A stretch of DNA of 64,000 bases from the NCBI GenBank assembly GCA_033782935.1, contig JAWQEG010000723.1:806001-870000 (forward strand). Direction: 5' to 3'. This stretch comes from Petrolisthes cinctipes (taxonomy: Eukaryota; Arthropoda; Malacostraca; Decapoda; Porcellanidae). Each line of letters starts with the position of its first letter. The stretch's first letter is position 1. A program made the translations under genes and the position numbers. Below the pieces are notes generated by a model. That model was not told the origin of the DNA, searched no databases, and worked only from the letters and a program-made list of their open reading frames with translations. Shown here one piece after another: positions 63,483 to 64,000 of the stretch.

Positions 63483-64000
63483 TTTTTGGCCTGTATTTTG
63501 AAAATACTCTAACACGGAGTAGGCATGTACAGATACCTTCTGGGACCTCTAAATATCGAATTTTCGGGTGTTTTGGGACTGAATTTGAGATATCGATTTT
63601 TTGGCACCTAAAATGTCGATTTTTAGCATGTTTTTAGCCTATATTTTGAAAATATTCTAGCACTGTGTAGGCATGTACAGATTGCTTCTGGGACCCCTAA
63701 ATATCGAATTTTCGGGTGTTTTGGGACTGTATTTGAGATATCGACTTTTTGGCACCTAAAAGATCGATTTTTAGCATGTTTTTAGCCTATATTTTGAAAA
63801 TATTCTAGCACTGAGTAGGCATGTACAGATTGCTTCTGGGACCCCAAAATATTGAATTTTCGGGTGTTTTGAGCCTGAATTTGAGATATAAACGGGTACA
63901 AAAGATACATGCACATATTGACTTTGGGCACCAAAAATATCGATTTTTAGCATGTTTTGGGCCTGAATTTTGAAAATACTCTAACACGGAGTAGGCATGT
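63483..64000. repeat. Start of next 3.15-kb super-repeat, cut by window end
   Basis: C (63,483-63,630), a second short unit (63,631-63,778), A (63,779-63,954) and the first 46 bases of a B monomer repeat 60,327-60,844 at offset 3156. The array continues beyond the window. Confidence 0.9.

Larger units (their letters stand above)
1..64000. repeat. Satellite DNA array, head-to-tail, L (176-177 bp) and S (148 bp) monomers
   Basis: The entire window is built from one monomer family in a single orientation. Each monomer starts with a T4-5 run followed by GGCC, AGCC or GAGC, then a TATTTTGAAAATA dyad, a GTAGGCATGTACAGAT core, CTTCTGGGACC, a GAATTTTCGGGTGTTTT block, GAATTTGAGATAT and a TCGATTTTCAG or TCGATTTTTAG tail ending in ATG. 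Unit lengths measured at many points are 176, 177 or 148 bp. No unique DNA, transposon or gene interrupts the array and neither array edge is present. Nucleosome-scale monomers organised into higher-order repeats are characteristic of eukaryotic centromeric or pericentromeric heterochromatin; location at a centromere is inferred, not shown. The family is not one I recognise, so no satellite name or species is given. Confidence 0.97.

Noticed and set aside
175..64000. Recurring 60-172 codon minus-strand frames (peptides beginning MLEYFQNT or MLKIDI) and 66-74 codon plus-strand frames (MAPKRSIFSMF)
   Set aside because: They overlap one another on both strands and in several frames, start and stop at fixed monomer positions, and persist only because the 501-bp trimer is divisible by three. 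No conserved domain, codon bias or promoter context supports coding.
1..64000. CRISPR-like array (regular repeats)
   Set aside because: Repeats are contiguous with no unique spacers, units are 148-177 bp, and there are no cas genes.
1..64000. Human alpha satellite or Arabidopsis-type centromere repeat
   Set aside because: Monomer sequence does not resemble either as I know them; only the length class is similar. No consensus CENP-B box (TTCG with CGGG at correct spacing) was seen on either strand.
1..64000. Transposon insertion or inverted satellite segment
   Set aside because: I found no stretch that fails to align with the monomer family, no long terminal repeats or terminal inverted repeats, and no reverse-oriented monomer.
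1..64000. tRNA, rRNA or other structured RNA gene
   Set aside because: No cloverleaf-like or rRNA-like segment was recognised; dyads present are short palindromes intrinsic to the monomer.

Overview
The window is one uninterrupted block of tandemly repeated satellite DNA. I see no protein-coding gene, RNA gene, transposon, CRISPR array or unique-sequence island in any of its 64,000 bases. Every stretch can be read as a head-to-tail copy of one monomer family in a single orientation; I found no inverted segment. A hand count on one representative monomer gives about 36% GC, and dividing the length by the mean monomer gives roughly 380 monomers. Megabase-style satellite of nucleosome-scale monomers with higher-order repeats (HORs) is typical of eukaryotic centromeric or pericentromeric heterochromatin. 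I do not recognise the family and cannot name the species. It is not human alpha satellite or the Arabidopsis 178-bp repeat as I know them.

There are two length classes. Long monomers (L, 176-177 bp) carry a 29-bp segment that short monomers (S, 148 bp) lack; the missing piece is bounded by ATAT on both sides. Diagnostic bases divide them further into A (L, 176), B (L, 177), B' (L, 177), C (S, 148) and C' (S, 148). The commonest arrangement is an A-B-C or A-B'-C' trimer of exactly 501 bp (mean 167 bp per monomer). Insertions of extra L units and losses of single units give 325, 483, 660, 677 and 826 bp modules.

Layout: 1-7.3 kb is a 4.8-kb HOR, one full copy and part of a second. 7.3-9.4 kb is mixed monomers, part of which recurs 20,617 bp downstream. 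9.44-10.03 kb is a scrambled patch with two truncated junctions. 10.08-17.15 kb is a large block (beta1) that recurs, with whole-unit gains and losses, from 17.15 kb (beta2); the 12,376-bp segment 17.15-29.53 kb is itself duplicated in tandem from 29.53 kb (beta3). 41.3-47.9 kb holds mosaic copies, including a 2.84-kb repeat. 47,944-57,466 is a tidy series of four HOR units of 3165, 2339, 2162 and 1857 bp that differ by loss or gain of whole monomers. 58.3-63.5 kb is built from a 6-monomer, 1003-bp HOR. The array runs off both ends of the window.

The many open frames, mostly on the minus strand and 60-170 codons long, are translations of the satellite itself and are not annotated as genes. 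The scientific interest lies in array architecture and turnover: the ATAT-flanked 29-bp indel, the 501-bp trimer, whole-unit unequal exchange, reciprocal hybrid monomers, a recurrent internal deletion hotspot, CpG-decay between monomer types, and a weak CENP-B-box-like site confined to long monomers.
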